Origin: Icerya purchasi
Lineage: Eukaryota; Arthropoda; Insecta; Hemiptera; Monophlebidae
Assembly (NCBI GenBank): GCA_039619475.1
Contig: CM077116.1
Coordinates: forward strand, 254,611,440-254,675,439
DNA: 64,000 nt
Reading direction: 5' to 3'
Part shown: piece after piece, positions 33,550-45,639 of the stretch
Position numbering within the stretch: the stretch's first letter is position 1
How the letters are laid out: each line of letters begins with the position of its first letter
Notes under the pieces: generated by a model
The model's input: only the letters and a program-made list of their open reading frames with translations
What the model was told of the DNA's origin: nothing
Databases searched by the model: none
Translations under genes and position numbers: made by a program

Positions 33550-35560
33550 AAAAGAAAAAAACAGCACTCCGAATTGTCTAAATTCCTATCGAGCAGAAGT
33601 TTCGCGGGTTTTTGACATCAGCCGGACCGCAGGCGTCAGACCGCGGAGCAGCAGTTTCAAATCGCTTCTATTAGATATGCAGAGACGATGTGATACAGAT
33701 ATATGGCACTTGGAGGAAATTCATTAAACGAACGGAGAGAACTAGGTAAAAGTTCATCATCACTTCAGTGATACGTACGTCTCCTCTTCGTGCCGTCATG
33801 CGGAGAAATGCCACACTTGAAATGACGCTATCGGTATTAGTTCAATAATTATCGTCGCGCTCTCACCCGTATCTAGATATTTTATAGGTGTCCTTTCTTG
33901 GAAGGGCAGCCGGTTTGGGTGGTGCGTAAAGCTTCGCCGCCGACGGAACATGTGCCGTCTGCTAACACTTAAAACGACGGTCGCGTTATTGTAATTAAAA
34001 CTGGCAATCTGAGAATTTCGTATTAGTTCGGTAAGGGTAATGGTAACGGTAACGCGCGGCCTCCTACAAACACGGTAATAAATTTAAACTAAATGGGATA
34101 AATTCGGATGTGATAAAATTTATAGGCCTGTGCCAGAAGGAGAAAAGTTTGCGGATTATCGCAGAATTCGGAGCCGGATGGCTGAGTTGCGGATGTGTAT
34201 GTAGCGCGGGAGAGGGAGCGAGCCATGTTCGTATTAAATTTAGTGTTAATCGTCCGGAACGGCAACATAGGCCGCGATATGAGAGCTTGGCCGATTCCAG
34301 AGCGACTTGGCTACCGGCGCGCAGGTTAATTTCGTACACCATTTAACGGGCTCGAACAGCTGAAGCTTATCGTTGCAGCAGCGAATTCGGTAAAAAGGCT
34401 ACATAAACGCTATTCGACCGTTCTCCTGACTGCGCCGATAAATTGAATATCTCGTCGCTCGACACGACGACATTGGTCATTGTAATCGCTAAATCGTACC
34501 ATCTTTCGCGAACCATACTCCGTGTGCCGGCGATGATCACAGTTACAACACGAGAACCGTTCGTTACCGTTAACTTTCCGGAACGTCTTTTCATCTGACA
34601 GCTTGTGCCATTAGCGATTCGGCATTTCGGTGTCTTTTCTGTGCACCAAGGAAAGATTAGGGCGCGTTGTCGACTTGCATTCGGCTGTCGAAAGAAACAA
34701 GAGAGAAGACCGTTTCGGTGAACCATTTTTCTTTTTTTTTCCATTTCTTTGAGCGTGCCGATAGAGGCTTTAGAGGGGACGGACAAAGGTTGCTATTGTT
34801 GTGTTGGCAAAACGGTTAAAGATTAATTAAAGGATCGGGACTCGGAAGATCGAAGTAATCGCTTGCGAGGGAATAAAGAAAAACAAAAAAGTAACTCGCA
34901 CGCGTGCAGACAGTAGTACGGAGAATTGTTCCGAAAAAGCGAGAAGTATAGTATGATTAAAAGTTGCGGAAATAGTAGCGCGGCTAACCGTAGGAAAATT
35001 GTCGAACCGAGCAGGAAAAGGCGGGAAAGAGATATACTAATTATGCAACGGAGGAAGAGCCGGAAATACGAAAAATCACAATGCCGATTATTAGACCGCT
35101 GCTGCATTGCCGGATGAAAACGAATCGGAGTCGTAGAAGAATCCGAAAAGGAAATAATAAAGGGAAGAGATAATCACGGAGAAAGCGGCTGCAAGAATAG
35201 AATAGTGAGTGGAAGGTCACGGAAAATTAAAGGCCGGATGGTGTAGTAGTAATAGTAGTAGTAGTAGTAGTAGTAGTAGTAGGCACTTTCCTTCAAATCG
35301 CCTTTGGTTTTACAAATTAAACCAGATTTGATTTTGGAGGAAATCGGCAAACGGCCTTTGTCAGCGACTCCCCCCTCCCCCCTTAACGGTGATAAAACCC
35401 GAACGGAGGCGACAATTTGGACTAGACTTTTACATAGAGTTTCACTCATTACTTTTCCGTCTATAAGTCGCGCCGCGTCATTTATCGCTGCCGATTAGAT
35501 TAAACGTCCCCTCCCCTCTTGCGCAGGAACTAACATTGGCTGCGCGCGATATCTGCTGCA
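33550..35560. other. GC-richer unique segment, no confirmed gene
   Basis: This block is visibly richer in C, G and CpG than its surroundings. It has motif-free frames on both strands, the longest being a minus-strand frame of 139 residues at 34,367-34,786. It could contain a conserved regulatory region or non-coding exon of a host gene, but nothing in the sequence identifies one. A (GTA)n microsatellite lies inside it at about 35,246-35,281. Confidence 0.3.
35246..35282. repeat. (GTA)n trinucleotide microsatellite
   Basis: About 11 GTA/TAG units. The minus-strand poly-Tyr frame over it is an artefact. Confidence 0.95.
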
Positions 35561-36165
35561 TTTAAACAGAATGTAATTTCGAAAGATGTAACTCGTAGTA
35601 ATTATAGAGTTTTATTTTAAAACGAACCAGCTTTGCCTCCCCCACCGTACATATATGCCCTTACGTACATATACACATACACATACATATATACATACTC
35701 GTACATACATGCATACGGGAACATATACACCCACACACCTTTGACTACACTATATGATAGAGAGAAATCGCAATAATTAAAGGATAAATAAAGAAAAATT
35801 TTAGCTGGAAATAAATTAAATTGACAATTGAATTTTTTTCAGAAAATATAATAAAAATCGGTCTATTGAGCGAATCAGGTTATTTCCATTCGTTAACAAT
35901 TTCTAAGCCTTTTTTACGTAATGGCCCGATATGTGCCTTTGTTAAAAATGTCTCACTCTATCGAATAGAGATTATCGAGAATATATTTTAAAATATAAAA
36001 AAGCAACTTTCGCGATATTAACGTTTCTTTCTAAGTGTTTAAAATATTTCTATATCGCCATTTTTTGGTGAAATTTCCTTTTCTCCCTGGTTCCGGCGCA
36101 CGTGTTAACATGAAGATATATATATATATATATCACTTTAAACCGTAATTAATTAACGAATTATG
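35561..36165. other. AT-rich DNA with simple repeats
   Basis: TACATA-rich tract at about 35,647-35,730 and a (TA)n run at 36,117-36,133. No gene. Confidence 0.5.
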
Positions 36166-36465
36166 TATATTTAAAAAAGTAATCGAATCACAATATTATG
36201 CTGAGCATAAATAATAAAATTATCATGCAAAAATTACACAAATCACATTGGAAATATTAAAAAAACATCGACTAGATTCGACGAACTGCCGTCACTATCA
36301 ACATGTTAATTACTATCTTGATAATGATGGCAGTTCACGTCGAATCTAGTCGATATTTTTTTATGTTTTTTAATATTTCCAATATGATTTGTATATTTTT
36401 TGTATGATAATTTTATTATTTGCCGTTCGGCATAATATTGTAAATCGATTACTCTTTTAAATATA
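36166..36465. mobile_element. Foldback (MITE-like) element, 300-bp imperfect palindrome
   Basis: The left end TATATTTAAAAAAGTAATCG is the near reverse complement of the right end CGATTACTCTTTTAAATATA. Pairing continues inward through ATAATAAAATTATCAT, ATTGGAAATATTAAAAAA and ATCGACTAGATTCGACG to a short centre around 36,295-36,325. This is the structure of a foldback or long-TIR MITE. The terminal TA could be the target duplication. No coding capacity. Its right end lies about 120 bp from a family A fragment. Confidence 0.85.
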
Positions 36466-36584
36466 TCGATTCTTTGTTTGTCGACGCATTTTTCAGATAT
36501 TGGCTATGAAATATACTTTCGAATCGAATTCGAACGCTATCTTCTGAATTTCCGAGTCGCGACTGACTCCAACCGGTTTGCTGT

Positions 36585-38035
36585 TGTTAATTTGGTAGAA
36601 CAACTCAACTCTCAAGAGATATTCGATTCCTTCGTCTCTGTCTTGGCGCTCTTAAATCCTCTCCAACTCCTGCTATTCTTGCTGAATCCAATTCGTCACC
36701 CCTATCCATTCGTAGATCTTATTTAGGCTATCGTTTCCTTGTTAAACGTCTTCCTCTCGCATCCTCTACACTTGTTCAGTCTTTCCTTTCGATTCATAAC
36801 AGCTGGCGCTTCACCCCCCCAGCAAAACCCCTATTCTAGATTCTAGCATTTATTTTACATTGTCTCAGTTAATTTTGGCCGTATATTATCTCTTTCAATA
36901 ATCTCCCTTATTTTTCCTTCGACTTCGTTGATATCTGTCATCCTCCTAAGGTATTTATCCTTCCCTCATTTGCAAAAAATCACCCCCAAGCCATAATTAA
37001 ACGGGTATTCTACAGCACTATCAATTCCCTATTTCCCTCTCATGTTACCATTTACACGGACGGTTCGAGGGGGCCTGGTGGTGTTGGTGCTTCCTTCATC
37101 CTTCTTGATTTTAACCTATCAGAATCTTTTCACCTTCCTTATTTCTGTTCCATATTCATAAACGAATTATTGACTATTCTACGTTCTATTATATTCATTT
37201 CCTCCAATCAATTTTCCTCTAAATTTTTAATTATCTCCGACTCTTTGAACGCCCTTCAGGCCATATCCTCCCCCCTTCCTGATCATTCGTGTGACTTTGT
37301 TATCCTCCGTATACGTTTACTCATTCACAATCTTTCCTATCTCCATTCAATCAATATTGATTTGCTGTGGGTACTTAACCACTCGGGCATATTTGGTAAT
37401 GAAGCGGCTGATATTCTTTGGTACTCGGGCTGTTACTGCTTCCTCTCGTCTTTTTTTTTTTAACAAATCCATCCGATAACCTCCCATCAATTTGTACTTT
37501 CATATCAGATCATGGTATCGGATATTTACGATTCCTCCTTTTCTAATAATTATTCATTTCATCTGTCTATTCAGCCTACTCTTCCTGCATATTCATGGTT
37601 CTTTTGCATCCCTCCCTTCGGCGTTCTGATGTTGTTTCCATTGTTCGTATGCACTTTGGCCATTCTTTGCTGCCTTCCTGCAGATTTCGTTTTTCCTTGA
37701 TTTCTTCTCCATACTGTCCATCCGGATGATGCAGTTAATCATGTGTTTTTCCAGTGTTCATTTCTCTCCGTGATGCGTTCTGCTTTGTATTCTTATTTGT
37801 TGAAGCTTGGACTTCCTATTCCTTATTGTGCTTCCTATATCCTGTCCTTTCCTTCGCCTCTAATTATTCCTGCTATTCGTTCTATTTTAGATAAAATTTA
37901 TGATCGGATCAAAATATATCCGACTTCTTTCCTTACCTTTTGTTTCTGGATAAAAGTCCTTGGATATTTTCGATCCGGGTTTTGGGTTTTTACAATTACT
38001 CAGAACTGTTTCCGATAACCTATCATAAGCTATCA
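36585..38035 (+). pseudogene. Family A (I-like) retrotransposon: linker, RNase H, C-terminal end
   Basis: This is the longest family A copy. Plus-strand blocks in order: QLSRDIRFLRLCLGALKSSP and SPLSIRRSYLGYRFLVKRLP (RT/RNase H linker, 36,610-36,760); TIYTDGSRGPGGVGASF (RNase H first Asp, about 37,050) with NLSESFHLPYFCSIFINELL; IISDSLNALQAI (catalytic Asp); WVLNHSGIFGNEAADI (about 37,370-37,415); RRSDVVSIVRMHFGHSLLPS (about 37,618); and NHVFFQCSFLSVMRSALYSY (about 37,739) with LKLGLPIPYCASYILSFPSP. The 3' UTR contains TGGATAAAAGTCCT. Frameshifts and stops break the reading frame several times, so it is dead. A second family A copy follows in tandem. Confidence 0.85.
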
Positions 38036-38055
38036 ATAGTAAAAACTCTTCTTTC

Positions 38056-38760
38056 CCTAATCATTTTTTGATTTTCACCGATGGCTCCAAGGGACCGAAT
38101 GGTGTTGGTGCAGCTTTTTTCTGTCCTTCTCTAAATTATGTCGAGTCCTTTAAACTTCCCTTCTTTTGCTCTATTTTCTATGCGGAATCCTCCGCTATTC
38201 TGCGTGCCCTTCTTTTTATCAGGTCCGCTCCTGTCTCTCGCAATATCCTTATCCTGTCGGATGTTCAATGAGGTGCTGCAGACTATCGCATCTTCTCTCC
38301 CTCCTCACGCAGCCGATTACGTTATTCTTCGTATTCGCTCCTTGATTCATGATCTTTTCCTTTCACACTTAATCCAAACGGACTTCTATTGGATACCGGG
38401 TCATGCCGGAATTGAGGGTAATGAGTTAGTTGATTCATTCGCTCGGTTATCTTCCTCTTCGGGTAGGTTTCTTCCTGTTTTCTCTTCTTGCAATATTACC
38501 CTTCTGTCTTCTGCTGCTCATTCCAATCTATAGTTTGACTCTTACGTCTCTTCTTTCTCCAACCCGGATTCCTTTTTCTTATCTATTCAGCCTTCCTTTC
38601 CTCGTTTCCCCTGGTTTCTTGACTTTCCTTCCATGCGTCGCTCCAACATCTCTGCAATTTGCCGTCTGCGCTTTGGGCGCAGTTTGCTTCCTTCCTCGCT
38701 TTTCCGTTACTCTCTTGTGCCGTCTCCTTTTTGTCCATTGCACCCCTCCAATATCTAATT
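38056..38760 (+). pseudogene. Family A (I-like) retrotransposon: second tandem copy, RNase H to near C-terminus
   Basis: It begins directly after the previous copy. FTDGSKGPNGVGAAFF (first Asp), FKLPFFCSIFYAESSAILRA (Glu) and NILILSD (Asp) are in one frame. After a frameshift come YVILRIRSLIHDLF and DFYWIPGHAGIEGNELVDSF (about 38,385-38,445), the RNase H end. Another shift leads to MRRSNISAICRLRFGRSLLP and FRYSLVPSPFCPLHPSN. It stops short of the zinc-like HxFFxC segment, so its 3' end is missing or diverged. Because it aligns with the RNase H half of the upstream copy, the pair is a same-orientation tandem of truncated copies. Confidence 0.8.
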
Positions 38761-40209
38761 TGTGTGTGATTTCGATAGTGAAAGTTTTAAACGCGTTTTT
38801 CTCAGCATTTTTTAAATTCGTTAGAATGGATAATTAATTAACCGATTTGGCTGAAACTTATAGGATTCTTTTCTTTCAGTAATATTTATTATCGAAATCC
38901 AAAAAAATGTCGTATTTCCTTATTAAAAAAATGAACTAACGTTTTTTTTCTCAAAACTTTGTTGAAAATTTTTTTTCTTCCCTTTTTAGAGGTTTAGCGA
39001 TAAATTATAAGTGTAATTAACGTACCTTTTTTCTTTTTTGCTAGGCTGTTAACTACGGCATCCAGGATTCTCGCTAATTATTTGCAAGGTTCTCTTTGCG
39101 CTAACGTGCATAGCCGCCATTTTGTTTTAAAAAAAAAAAAAAATGTTTTTCTATACTTCAAGAGTGTGTTAATAAACGTACAAAGTTCCCCCCATTGTGG
39201 TTGAATAAAAACTTCACAAAAAAAAAAAAAAAAAAAAACGTATTAAAAAATTCGTCTTTTTTGACAGTCTAATTTTATTTTCCTCCCTCATTCATTCTCA
39301 TTCGAATTGCAGCGGGACGCCAAAAGTGACGTAATATTAGTAGTTCCTTTTTACACTCATCTCGACCTTCCGCTGGACTGTTCTCGACTGTTATTTGAAT
39401 ATTATTCAGTTTCCATAATTCAATTTTTGCTTTACACGCATAAGACGAACATCTCCGATAGAGAACAACGAGAGAGTTAGCATATTTGCAAGTGTGTGCT
39501 CGGCCAGAGTGCCATTTATCTAATATTGCGTCGCACTAGTAGCGGGATTAAATGCCTTCACCTACTAAAGACACTGGTGTTTGCTTTGAAGTTTCGCCGC
39601 ATTCGTCGATAACTTGTGTCGGGAGAATACTGCTGACAATGTTGCGTATTTCGACAATGGTTTTCCGGCGTTGGCCACCTTTGTGCTCATATAGGCGCGG
39701 GCACAAATAGCACTGGAAACTCGAAGTGTACACCCGTGTAATGGACGGGAAATGTCTAATAAGATGATTCGGAATCGCGCCGAAAATATGCAAAACACTC
39801 GGGAACGGTGTGACTTATGCGGACCCGAAGTTGCTCGTATATTATAATTAGAGCGCCCGTTGAAACGACATGTACGACTGCTCTGGATGTCGAAATTCGC
39901 AAAGTGAAACGTCGACAATGTATATAATAATATCGTTACAACGAATGCCTAGTTTACTGGAAGACGTTGATTAATTTAATTTAAATAGCATATTAAAGCT
40001 GAATTATATTCGATCATAATAATGCGGAATTTAAAACTGTCCTTAAAAATTTGGCCTAAACGGAATCATAATTCCCCACCTTTTCAACCGGAAAAATTAC
40101 GCTAACCAACAACCTTCTTTGCGGTAAAAAACAAAATAATACAAAAAATAAAAAAAAAAAAACATTTTTTTAAACAACCAAAATACATCCTTAATAACAA
40201 TCGATATTA
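38761..40209. other. AT-rich DNA, no gene recognised
   Basis: Poly-A runs at 39,129-39,142 and 39,219-39,238. A GC-richer part (39,540-39,920) has overlapping frames of 50-117 residues on both strands, none with a motif. Confidence 0.4.
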
Positions 40210-40450
40210 ATAAAATTTCAGAACTAGATCCTCGAGGTGCCGAACAATCCGGAAAAAACAAAAAAGAAAACCTTCCTTTAATCTCTTTTCTATCAGTGAG
40301 TGTTTTGCACGTGAAAAGCTTGGCCTACTTGGCAAGTAACGAAGCTGCATTTCGATGTTTCTTAATCGGACTATCAAAGTTTGAAAAATGTTTAAAAATT
40401 CAAAAAAATCAACACGGTCCCTACTCTTTGCGGCGTGTATAATTATATAT
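40210..40450. repeat. Stray unit of the 286-bp satellite-like repeat
   Basis: It contains CTAGATCCTCGAGGTGCCGAA and, further on, an ACTATCAAAGT...TTCAAAAA...TTTGCGGCG order that aligns with the units at 43.6-44.1 kb. It is diverged and isolated. Confidence 0.6.
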
Positions 40451-42706
40451 TTAGGGTTTTTAATTGATGTGTATATTCACGTTTAAGGGCGGAATATTGC
40501 GTGAACGTAAATTATGATAATAGCCTAATAATTCATACGTGGAATTGTCACTATTCGAAAACGCGTATAATAATTTTACAATTGCTTTATAGCATTACGA
40601 AGCGGAAGAAGAACGAAAATATAAAGAACGTGTACAGCGAGGAAAATGATTTAAAGGGAAATAAATCCATAGCTGAGGATGGCGTACGGAAAAATTGCGG
40701 ACAATTCTAGCAAGAGTTTTCCATCCTAATCAATGAACTGGAGATTCTTATCCTTCCCTAAATTTCACGACGGATTTCATTCACCTTAGGGAACTAACGC
40801 GGTTAAACTTTCAGATTATGTATATAAAAACTTCGTTATCTCTCGCGTAATGTGGCCGGAAAATTTGTTTATACGTAAAATGAAATGCAGGAATACGAAG
40901 TGCTCTATTTCTTTTTTCCAGCTTCGATACGATTAATAATAATTTCGTTACTCTAAAGAAGCCGGCTCTAAAAACCTTCTACAGTATTTTATATCTTTCG
41001 ATCGAATATGTGCATTCGTTTCCGGGTTACACATATTACGAAATCAACGCGGCAATTAGTAAAATTAAATCGCCTTATTATTTCACGAGATCTCTTCTCT
41101 TTTTTTAACGTTACTCCATAATTTTTTGAAAAAATAAAACTAATTATTTACAAATAAATTGAACAAATTATTATTCATTAGGACGACGTTATTTACTGTT
41201 ACCGAAGAAGAATAAATGTAAAAAAAAAAACCATATGCGTAACCGATACGTATTTTTTTGAATATTTTCTTTTATGCCGGAAAATGTGTGTCTAGCACTT
41301 CCTGATAAAGAGAGCCATAAATGATATTTACCGGGTTATGTAGAGATTTTTATGTAATTCATTTTACGATCTAAGTGGAAAAGCGGAACTTTAGTTAAGA
41401 AAGTCTTTTATTTATTGTAGAATAATGAAAAGAATATTACGTGTAATTTTGATAAATTATTAGCCGCGCACGAAGAATAAGTCGACATAATAATTTTCCC
41501 GGTTGACAAGTCCAAAAACAAAAAGAAAATAAATAAATAAAAAAGAACAATACGCGCGATACAATCGTCTAAAACATATCCGATGAAGAGAGCTATTTCG
41601 TTCGGAAAGTACCATTGAATTTGTGGGGTTAATAATATAATTAAAAAGGAAAAAACGGGGTATTTTTACAAATTTAGGTTTTTTTAAGTGTGTATTTTAA
41701 AACAATTATTAGTACGTAGCCAACTATGATTAAAGAGAAATATTTGAAGAAAAGAACTTTTTTTTTTCTTTCGTAAACCGTATTTTAAGAAATATATACG
41801 GCGTAATTAAAAATAATCACTTTGTTTTGTTAATATTTAATGCGGTTACTTTTTATAAACGAACAGAATGTACTCTATCCGATAAAAACCTCATAGATTT
41901 GATGATATTTTCCGAATTAAACTGCTTCCCGTCAGGTAGATTTTAGATGCTTCTATCCGCGAAATCTATAGCAAAATTCAGTGAACGCTTCGTATTCCCA
42001 AAGTTCATTTTATCCGCGAAATGCAGTTCAGTTTTACATAATAGTTAGTTCACATTTGCTTTTAAAAATCATTGAACAATCGAAGTAATTATATTTGATC
42101 GATTATTTTTAAATACGTGTATTTTTTAAAATAAAACTAATAAACTGATTAATTTAAATAATTCTGGGTGTGATATAAAAATACTTATCATTTTTACGGC
42201 AACCAATTTACCGAATTACTATTTTTTTTATTTTTTTTCTTTCCGGGCGCGTCAACTATAGACTAGTGAAATTATTTTGAAGTTTCAATGTCCAGCGCAG
42301 CGGAATACCGGGTCTTACCTGAACGAAACACCACTGTCTAATCATTATTTACTAATGCACACAGCAAAAGGAATGATCTGAACTGGAAAAAAATACGTAC
42401 GACTACGTCAGAGGGTCCGTGGAAACAAGACAAACCTATTAATTTTAATTATAAACGCATACACTTAAAATGTAGATAATTTTATTTATATCATACACGG
42501 CAGCGTGCAAGGCGTGTTTTTTCGTTTTTCATTAAAAATCTTTAAAATATTTACGCGGAGGAAGACGAAATATAGCGGCATCGCTGTAGTCGTAAATCGT
42601 AAACGAGGTTAAAAAGAACTTTGACGGTTCTGAGTACGTAACTGCTTATTCCGTTGCTTCCTCCTAAATTTCCTTGCCTGCAGAAAAGCGACTAGTCTTG
42701 CAAGCG
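40451..42706. other. AT-rich DNA
   Basis: No supportable coding or repeat feature. Homopolymer A and T tracts near 41,221, 41,760 and 42,226. Confidence 0.4.
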
Positions 42707-42803
42707 CCCCCCCCCCTACCCCTACCCCAATAAAGGATATCACGGATTGTGGAATACGGCTTTCCATAATGTGTCGAGTCCTAGTAAAGGTCTGAAAAAA
42801 TTC
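42707..42803 (-). mobile_element. tRNA-SINE copy 3, 3' part, with G-rich tail
   Basis: On the minus strand, CACATTATGGAAAGCC and TTCCACAATCCGTGATATCC match the 3' half of the SINE at 29.2 kb (ACATTATGAAAAGC, TTCCACAATCCACGATACC). The end CTTTATT is followed directly by GGGGTAGGGGTAGGGG and more G (42,728 down to 42,707), replacing the usual T-rich tail. The upstream part has diverged or is missing. Confidence 0.7.
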
Positions 42804-43300
42804 CTTTTTTACGGTTAGTTCTCTTTTTTTTGGGAATAATCGCGCCTTTATCTTTTTTTCGATAACTTCTCCGCTACACAATTCCCTGTTAATACCTGAA
42901 GAGACTTCTTGACTTTCTGAAACGACGCAGGGTGTCAACCCTTCCGTTTGATGGCGAAGAAATTTATTTACTAGGAGTTTATCTAACGATTACATATAAT
43001 TGTTTAAAGTCCCTGTCGAAAACGACCACTAAATTAGGATTACGCGCCGAATTTGTCCATAAAACACTCAAAGTGGTGAAAATATATAGGGACGTTAGAT
43101 TATTCGATTAATTGTACGATATACATTTTTAGGATTTCCGGTATATATAATGTACGGAATAATCTTAATAAGATGGTTCAGAAACGACAAAAAAATATCA
43201 AAAAAATTAAAATCAATAACTCACGAACATAAACTTCAAAATTGGATCGTAAATTACAATTAAAATTCTCTTTAAGAGTAACTTCAAACTAACCGATTAT
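42804..43300. other. AT-rich DNA
   Basis: No gene. The 109-residue minus frame (42,609-42,938) overlaps the SINE remnant and has no motif. Satellite-like sequence may begin here (AAACTTCAAAATTGG near 43,228). Confidence 0.4.
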
Positions 43301-44110
43301 CCTGGGCGCCAAAAAACCGTCAAGAATATATAATATGGAATTTAAAACGACCTGAAAAATCACCCCTAAAAAGTTCGTAACTCAGATAACCTTTTAAAGG
43401 TGAAATTCAAAATATAGATCAGAATGCGGGGGAGCTCTTTCATAAAATCAAAAAATTACAATTAAAAACTTATATAACCTCCCTCCCCCTTTTCACGAAA
43501 GCAATAGCCCGAGTAAAAAAGTTGAGGAAACCAAAACGTATCTCAAATATACGCATATGAAGAGGACTGCTTTATAGGAAAACTATAGGCGAGGTTACAC
43601 AACTTTAAATCTAGATCCTCGAGGCGCCAAAAGCTCGAACGTTTCGAAAAAATATTTTTTTCCCCCGGACATGTGATATATCGATGAAAAGATCGCTATT
43701 TCTTGGGAACAACACCGTATTTAATTTCCTTAACGGAACTGTCAAAGTAGGTGAAAAGTTAAAAAAAGGTTCAAAAAATGACGTGACCCCCCTTTGCGGC
43801 GCGAGTATTGTAGCTAAAAATTTGGAACAAGTTTAAAAATATGCGCATTTCCATATATTTTTCTAAGTTGGAAGATCCGGGTTTCCAACTTTAAAATTAT
43901 CCCTCGGGGCGCCGAAAGCTTGACAGTTCTGCAAAAAAATACTTTTTCTCCCGGGCGTGTGGTAGGAGGATCGCTATTTTTCGGGAACAAAACCGTGTTT
44001 CATTTCTTTAACGAAACGTTCGATGTTGGCAACTACGAGTAGTTCAAAAAAGCGCGAAAAATGACGTATTTCCCCTTCTTTGTGATTTCTTTCGTATTAA
44101 ATTTATTATT
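43301..44110. repeat. Satellite-like tandem repeat, period near 286 bp
   Basis: Two clear consecutive units start at 43,601 (AACTTTAAATCTAGATCCTC) and 43,887 (AACTTTAAAATTATCCCTCG). They share in order GAGGCGCC or GGGGCGCC, CCCCCGGACATGTG or CTCCCGGGCGTGTG, GATCGCTATTT, GGGAACAA...CCGT, TTTAACGAAAC, TTCAAAAA and a TGACGT...CCCCTTT end. A more diverged unit precedes them (GATTATCCTGGGCGCC at 43,299-43,314). The purpose is unknown. It may be a local satellite or a repeat of longer dispersed elements. Confidence 0.7.
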
Positions 44111-45535
44111 ACGTAAACGTAAATTATAGTCTTACATATCGAATCCTCAGCGCATGAAACATCATGCTTGACTGAACTTCATTACGTAGCCTACATTTAT
44201 TTCTTGTATGACTGATTTATTATTTTTTTAATACGAGTTATTTAATATTTTAAAAGTTCCGTTCCGATTAGTAAAATGAAATTTAACCGAATTTGCGAAT
44301 AATTTTGTTTTCGATTTTTTCTTTTCTTTTTTTGTTACACGGAAACGTTGTAAACAGCCCTCGGAATTATGTTTTTCGCTTTGTCGAGCTTTGATATTAC
44401 TAGTAATATCGACTTATTCGATCGCGTTAAATGTCGAAAATATTAAATGAATTAAAAAGAGTTCGCTTTAGGTTAGCCAAATATCTTTTCCGAATAATAA
44501 GGAAAACCGGTAGTTTTCACTGGTCTCTAGTTAAAACATTAAGTGTATTTCAAAAAAATTTTTTTTTTTGCCGAATATTTGCAATCAAATCGTAAACTTA
44601 CAGAAACTTTTTCTACAAGTAGTAATCAAAATCGAATTAGCACTCTAATGAATGCGAGTTTTTTTCGAGCGCTTTTCACGATTTTTGAGAAACTCAATCA
44701 AGCTACAATAAAATTCTACGCATTAGGTTCGTGCAATTTCTCTGAAACGTCGACTGCAAGAAGAATTTCACGTTAATGACACGTAAAACTCAATCCATAA
44801 CTGCATTCGTTAACCGACATATCCGACCTGGGGGGACCTCTGCGAAAGAACGGTGAATCCGAGTTGCTAAGTGGCCTTCTTATTATAACAACTGGTTCTG
44901 CTCCATAACTAATGAACTATTTCGCGGCCGAGCGCTACTACCTAGTCTGGATAGATTGCCCAGTTCAACGTTTAATTACCGACCGAATACGATGTGTTGT
45001 TCGTTCATCCTTGTCGCGTTTGTCATTACCGCTAGCCGTTGCACAACAGCCGTCTATTGCGATACGACGTTACTGACGACTGAAAATAAAGGTGACCGAA
45101 TTATTTTCGAAATGCTTATAATTTATAATAATCCTAAGAGCGCGCGAACAATAAAAGTATTTTACATGTCGTCGAACTATCATCGGCTATATTTAATCGA
45201 AATAAAAATGGGGAAAGAAACGTTACTAAAATGAAATCGTAATTCTATATTTTTGCCGAAATCTTTGATATCCATTTAATTCTCCGGTATTCGTTCCAGA
45301 TTTAAGTCGCTCCTCCGGCGTACGTAATTAGTCTGGAATCAAATAGTGACCAGAAAGAAGCGTCATCCGGGGAGAAGACTAAAGGTAGTGTCGCAAAAAA
45401 AAAAAAAAAAAAAAAGAAAAAAAAAGGAAATTCTTTTTTCTTCTAGACGAAACGCTGCACAATCCATGATAGGATCAAAAATGGAACTGTTACTGTTAGT
45501 TTATTTTGGTGTTCACTATTATCGTTATTCAATTA
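44111..45535. other. AT-rich DNA
   Basis: A perfect 18-bp palindrome GATATTACTAGTAATATC lies at 44,393-44,410. Poly-A at 45,396-45,426. A plus frame from 44,989 (MCCSFILVAFVITASRC) resembles a signal peptide but has no recognisable mature part. Confidence 0.4.
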
Positions 45536-45639
45536 GGGTGATTTTTTAAGAGTTAAGTTTTTCAGGTTGACAGCAAGCACTGGTTGGTATTGGCGTCCAA
45601 ACGTCGTCATCTGTCAAAGTGAAAAGTTTTCAGCATACT

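Noticed and set aside
34367..34786. 139-residue minus frame, longest outside transposons
   Set aside because: No recognisable motif, no splice or promoter support; explained by the GC-richer composition giving fewer stops.
39548..39918. Overlapping frames of 81 and 117 residues in a GC-richer patch
   Set aside because: Frames on both strands, none with a recognisable domain.
44956..45234. Frame with a signal-peptide-like stretch (MCCSFILVAFVITASRC)
   Set aside because: The remainder is AT-driven and motif-free; a hydrophobic stretch alone is not enough.
45453..45475. GCACAATCCATGATAGG, similar to the SINE body
   Set aside because: Only about 16 bases match and the neighbouring SINE blocks are absent on both sides.
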